Assembly: GCF_030272615.1 (NCBI RefSeq)
Contig: NC_081414.1
Span: forward strand, 661,736,438-661,800,437
Origin: Cryptomeria japonica
Lineage: Eukaryota > Streptophyta > Pinopsida > Cupressales > Cupressaceae
DNA length: 64,000 nucleotides
Reading direction: 5' to 3'
Of the stretch, positions 60,875-64,000 are shown in pieces; within the stretch, counting starts at the first letter, position 1, and each line of letters opens with the position of its first letter. A model generated the notes under the pieces. It was not told where the DNA came from. It did no database searches and was given only the letters and a program-made list of their open reading frames with translations. The position numbers and the translations under genes are program-made.

Positions 60875-63800
60875 TTAATTAGCACTTTTGTTAACAAACT
60901 GGAAGATAAACAAGTTCAGCATTCCTATGTGTTCAATGTACTTATCATCTTTATACATTAGAACGTCATTGTTTAGTGTCCTCATGTCGCTTTTTGTCTG
61001 GAAATGATTGGATAGAATATTGTTAACACAAAGTGACAAATCTTTGTCCCGATCCAACTCTGCTACTACTCGATTCTTCTCAACTCTTGTTTCCACTGTT
61101 CCAACGATACTAACTCACCATTACTATAAAAAGAGGGCACCCTAGGGGTATTCCCATCATCCAGCCTTTGATGCTCTTTCCTTAATTGATTTGCCAATTC
61201 ATCATGGGACTTCAAGTGAGCCTCGGCTTCAATTTTCTCACCTGGATTCATCAGACTGTTGTCATTCATCAAGCCTTCCAATCGAGACCTGAGCCTTTCA
61301 TGCTCTTTCACAGCTTTGACTATTCCAGTGTATGTCTTCCAATAGATTTCTGCAACCTGCATCATACTTTTGAATCTATGGTCAACGACCTCAAGAACTA
61401 ACTTATCCATCTTTTGTAGTTCTTTTTTTAGTTGCCGAGATGTCTTTTCGTCCCTGTTCCTCCAATACATAGCGTTTGTCAAGGCATCCATGGCATCTCT
61501 GTCAACACCGTATGTCATCCCTGTTTGACTGGTACCTGTATCAATCTGAAGCAATCTTGCTTGCAGCCTCTATTTTTCTTCGTCGGTTTTCCCATATAGG
61601 CTTTTGTATGTACAATTTTCTCAGACCAGAAACTCTATCTGATCTTGGTTCAGTTTAGCAACATCCAAATTTAGTTTGGCAGTTGTTCTAGGGTTAGTCT
61701 TTCTAACCTGCTGCACCATCAAATGTCCAAAAGCTTCTTCTGTATCAACTAATATAGGTCTTTTATCTTTGGGATAGACAACCCACTGTAGAAGAGTCGT
61801 TTGATCTAGATCATATCCTGATCCTCTAAAGAGTTTATCAATCTCTTTTGGCATCATTTGCCTACTTGGGTCCTGTTTCTTGAGGAATCCATCAAACAAC
61901 AAGGCAGAGTTCATGTCCCATCCAGAGTATAATAGCACACCAACTTCCTTAAGCAACTATCTTCCCTTCTCAGGTGTCATTTCTCTCATCACAAGATCCA
62001 TATCCTCTTGTAACTTTTGAAGTTTTTGCTCTTCTTCACTATTTCTTATGTTATTCCTAATTTGAGATCCTTTATGTTGATAGAGGAATGCGGTGAAGTC
62101 CTTGGAAGCAATGAAGTCACTATCAGCAATGAAATCCTCATGCTCTAGGAATCTGATGTCAGCCACTTCTCAGACATTCAGTTGTCCTGTTGCCAAGTCT
62201 ATCGGTGTATCCTTTGCATAACCAAGGGGGTAATCCTCTCGAGGAGTGAATGGAACGATGCCAGATGTGGAAGAAGGAGACATATGAGCCAAAGGCTTTG
62301 TATTCCTAATAGTATCAATGTAATCCCTAAAAACATGAGGCGGGACTCCCTCAAGTATTTCCAATTCATGCTCCACAAGTTTGTTGGCCAACTCCAAGGG
62401 GTCTTCAATCTTTTGTAGCATGTTCTCATTCATTTTCCTTCTATAAAGCTTCCATTTATAAGCCTGCATTGCTTTCTCAAACTTTATTCGCTTCACTCTG
62501 GCCTCTTCTCTGCCAATGTTCTTAATGAGGTCATCTGGTAGGTAAGATTTATGCTCTCCAGCCTTCAACTTTTGTGATGACCGGGCTATCCTTATGTATC
62601 CTTTAGGATCAAAATTGGGCCTTGGATCCCCCATAGCCATGCCATAATAATCCAATTTTGTCTATAGCAGGCCATAACTCTTTGAACTTTTCACAATAAA
62701 ATCTGAAAATACTAACAACCCGGGAACAATTGATTGTTTTCCATGGCTTGTCAGATGTTTTGTACTCACTATTGACAGTTGCCTCACAATTTCTAGACAA
62801 GCCACTCTATTAGGGACTATAAGTGGTTGTAAGTATGGTCTCCCTTCGAACCCGTATACCCTGACTTGTGTGCAGTCTGAAAAACAATACCAATCTCCCC
62901 AATTGTGTTCAATTGAGGGATCTTCAGCGAAATCTTTTGGTCTTAGGAATCTTTGAACCTTTGGTGCAAGGGCATGATCGCACGGGCATCCCAATAGTCT
63001 ATATAATGGCTTGACAAAGAACTCCTCAAAATGCCAATATTGATTATTCACATACCTCTGGTCCCATGAAGAAACCCATAGTTGCACTAGTTTTCTCATT
63101 CCAGCATTGTCATATGTCCTGACACATAACTCTTCTGGCCATAACCCTTCATCTTGGCCCACATACAATAGCATATGCATAAGTAAGGAATAATGCTTTA
63201 AATGAACATTGATGACATCCCCCTTTAACTTTTCTAACCCATGATTCAAAACCTCAACCAAATAAGCAGAAAAATCAAAGAAGCGGGGGTCCTTAGACTG
63301 CAAATAGGCACAAATGACCATGGCTGCAATATCCATCAAAGGATGGGCTTTTATCCCTAGCACTTGGGCAACACAGTAATAGGTATACTTTAAATATGGA
63401 TGGAAAGAGTTGACATCATAGGGAGCTTTGTCATCCTGACCTAGTGGCACTAAGGACCCTGCATTCCTAGGTCTATGTATAGGGAGTCTCCACGTTTTGT
63501 AAATGTGCTCTACGTTAAAATAGTCACTTGTTAACTTCTTGAGGTCAATCAATTCTTCAAATCCCCAATCCAACTCGAACACGGTGTCAATAACCTCCTT
63601 TGTGATTGCAAGAATTGGCTCACCCATGTAGTTGTATATGGTCCTGGTTTTAGGGTCATAATTGTTTGCCAATGCCTTCATGAGCTCCACATTCACGAAT
63701 ACATTAGCCACATCTAACCTTCCTAAGTTCAATTGCCATAAATTGTTGATAGGTTGAGGGACAACTCTTCTGTTGTACCCATATATGAATAATTCATACC

Positions 63801-64000
63801 CTCTCAACTCTGTCCATATGTCTCCAAGATCCTCAAACTGCTCCTCCAGGCCTTCCTCATCAGCTCTAATCTTCTTGGACCTCAAACTGGATGATGGGCA
63901 CTGGTCAATCAAGTCCTAGGCCAAAGAACGCCCTTCCCTTTTCTATCTTTTAGGTTTTTCTTCTGCATCGATAGGTTCTTTTCCCTTTCTAGTCTTATTA
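60875..64000 (-). pseudogene. Copy D of unnamed large ORF family, partial at right edge
   Basis: One minus-strand frame runs from the window edge to 61066 with no frameshift. Stops are TAG 63943, TAG 63916, TAG 62660, TGA 62170, TAG 61957, TGA 61621 and TAG 61570. A frameshift near 61080 leads to a last open part ending at 60875. Landmarks: LGRLDVANVFVNVELMKALA; APYDVNSFHPYLKYTYYC; FLRPKDFAEDPSIEHNWGDW; VYGFEGRPYLQPLIVPNR; IADSDFIASKDFTAFLY; TPEKGR then EVGVLLYSGWDMNSALLFDG; VPSFYSNGELVSLEQWKQEL. These blocks occur in the same order in copies A-C. A Lys/Glu-rich helical region precedes the C-terminus. Its start lies outside the window. No enzyme motif is recognised; the role is unknown. Confidence 0.8.

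Overview
This window looks like repeat-dominated nuclear DNA of a seed plant, probably a conifer. The evidence is plant-type Ty1/copia and Ty3/gypsy elements primed by initiator tRNA-Met, a plant CACTA transposon with intron-containing genes, a PPR gene fragment, and fragments of a plant DRM-type de novo DNA methyltransferase and of a PDS5 cohesin factor. The conifer guess is inference. I see no intact host gene, no tRNA or rRNA gene and no CRISPR array; almost every coding tract is a pseudogene.

Layout. 0.3-2.5 kb is a symmetrical inverted repeat (two arms of about 1.1 kb, 9-bp loop). Both arms carry the same piece of a DRM methyltransferase gene. It abuts a CACTA-type terminus at 2865, which interrupts copy A (2.87-5.75 kb) of an unnamed ORF family. 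6.67-14.44 kb is a degenerate LTR element (TSD AGATG) with a G-patch remnant, tandem repeats and unequal LTRs. 14.64-22.28 kb is a full-length Copia (TSD ATTAT). 23.07-30.94 kb is a full-length chromodomain Gypsy (TSD CATTA). 33.35-36.96 kb is copy B of the unnamed family. 37.56-38.22 kb is an LTR with a primer-binding site. 39.8-41.9 kb is a PDS5-like pseudogene with an unrecognised tail. 42.41-52.63 kb holds a CACTA 5' end, an antisense PPR fragment, a ten-exon TNP2-type transposase pseudogene and a second Transposase_24-like gene. 53.71-57.16 kb is copy C of the unnamed family, on the minus strand. 57.57-60.18 kb is a repeat-rich zone with TTCGCG units, G-boxes and TCGATG-rich blocks. 60.88-64.00 kb is copy D, minus strand, running off the right edge.

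Two points matter most. First, the DRM inverted repeat has the geometry of a hairpin-RNA locus aimed at a component of the plant's own DNA methylation machinery, and it sits beside a transposon end. Second, copies A-D are one protein family of roughly 1,000-1,150 residues with no domain I can name. Copies C and D are still single long frames broken almost only by stop codons. Across C, D and the Gypsy most premature stops are TAG or TGA where CAG or CGA is the likely ancestor, as expected from deamination of methylated cytosine.
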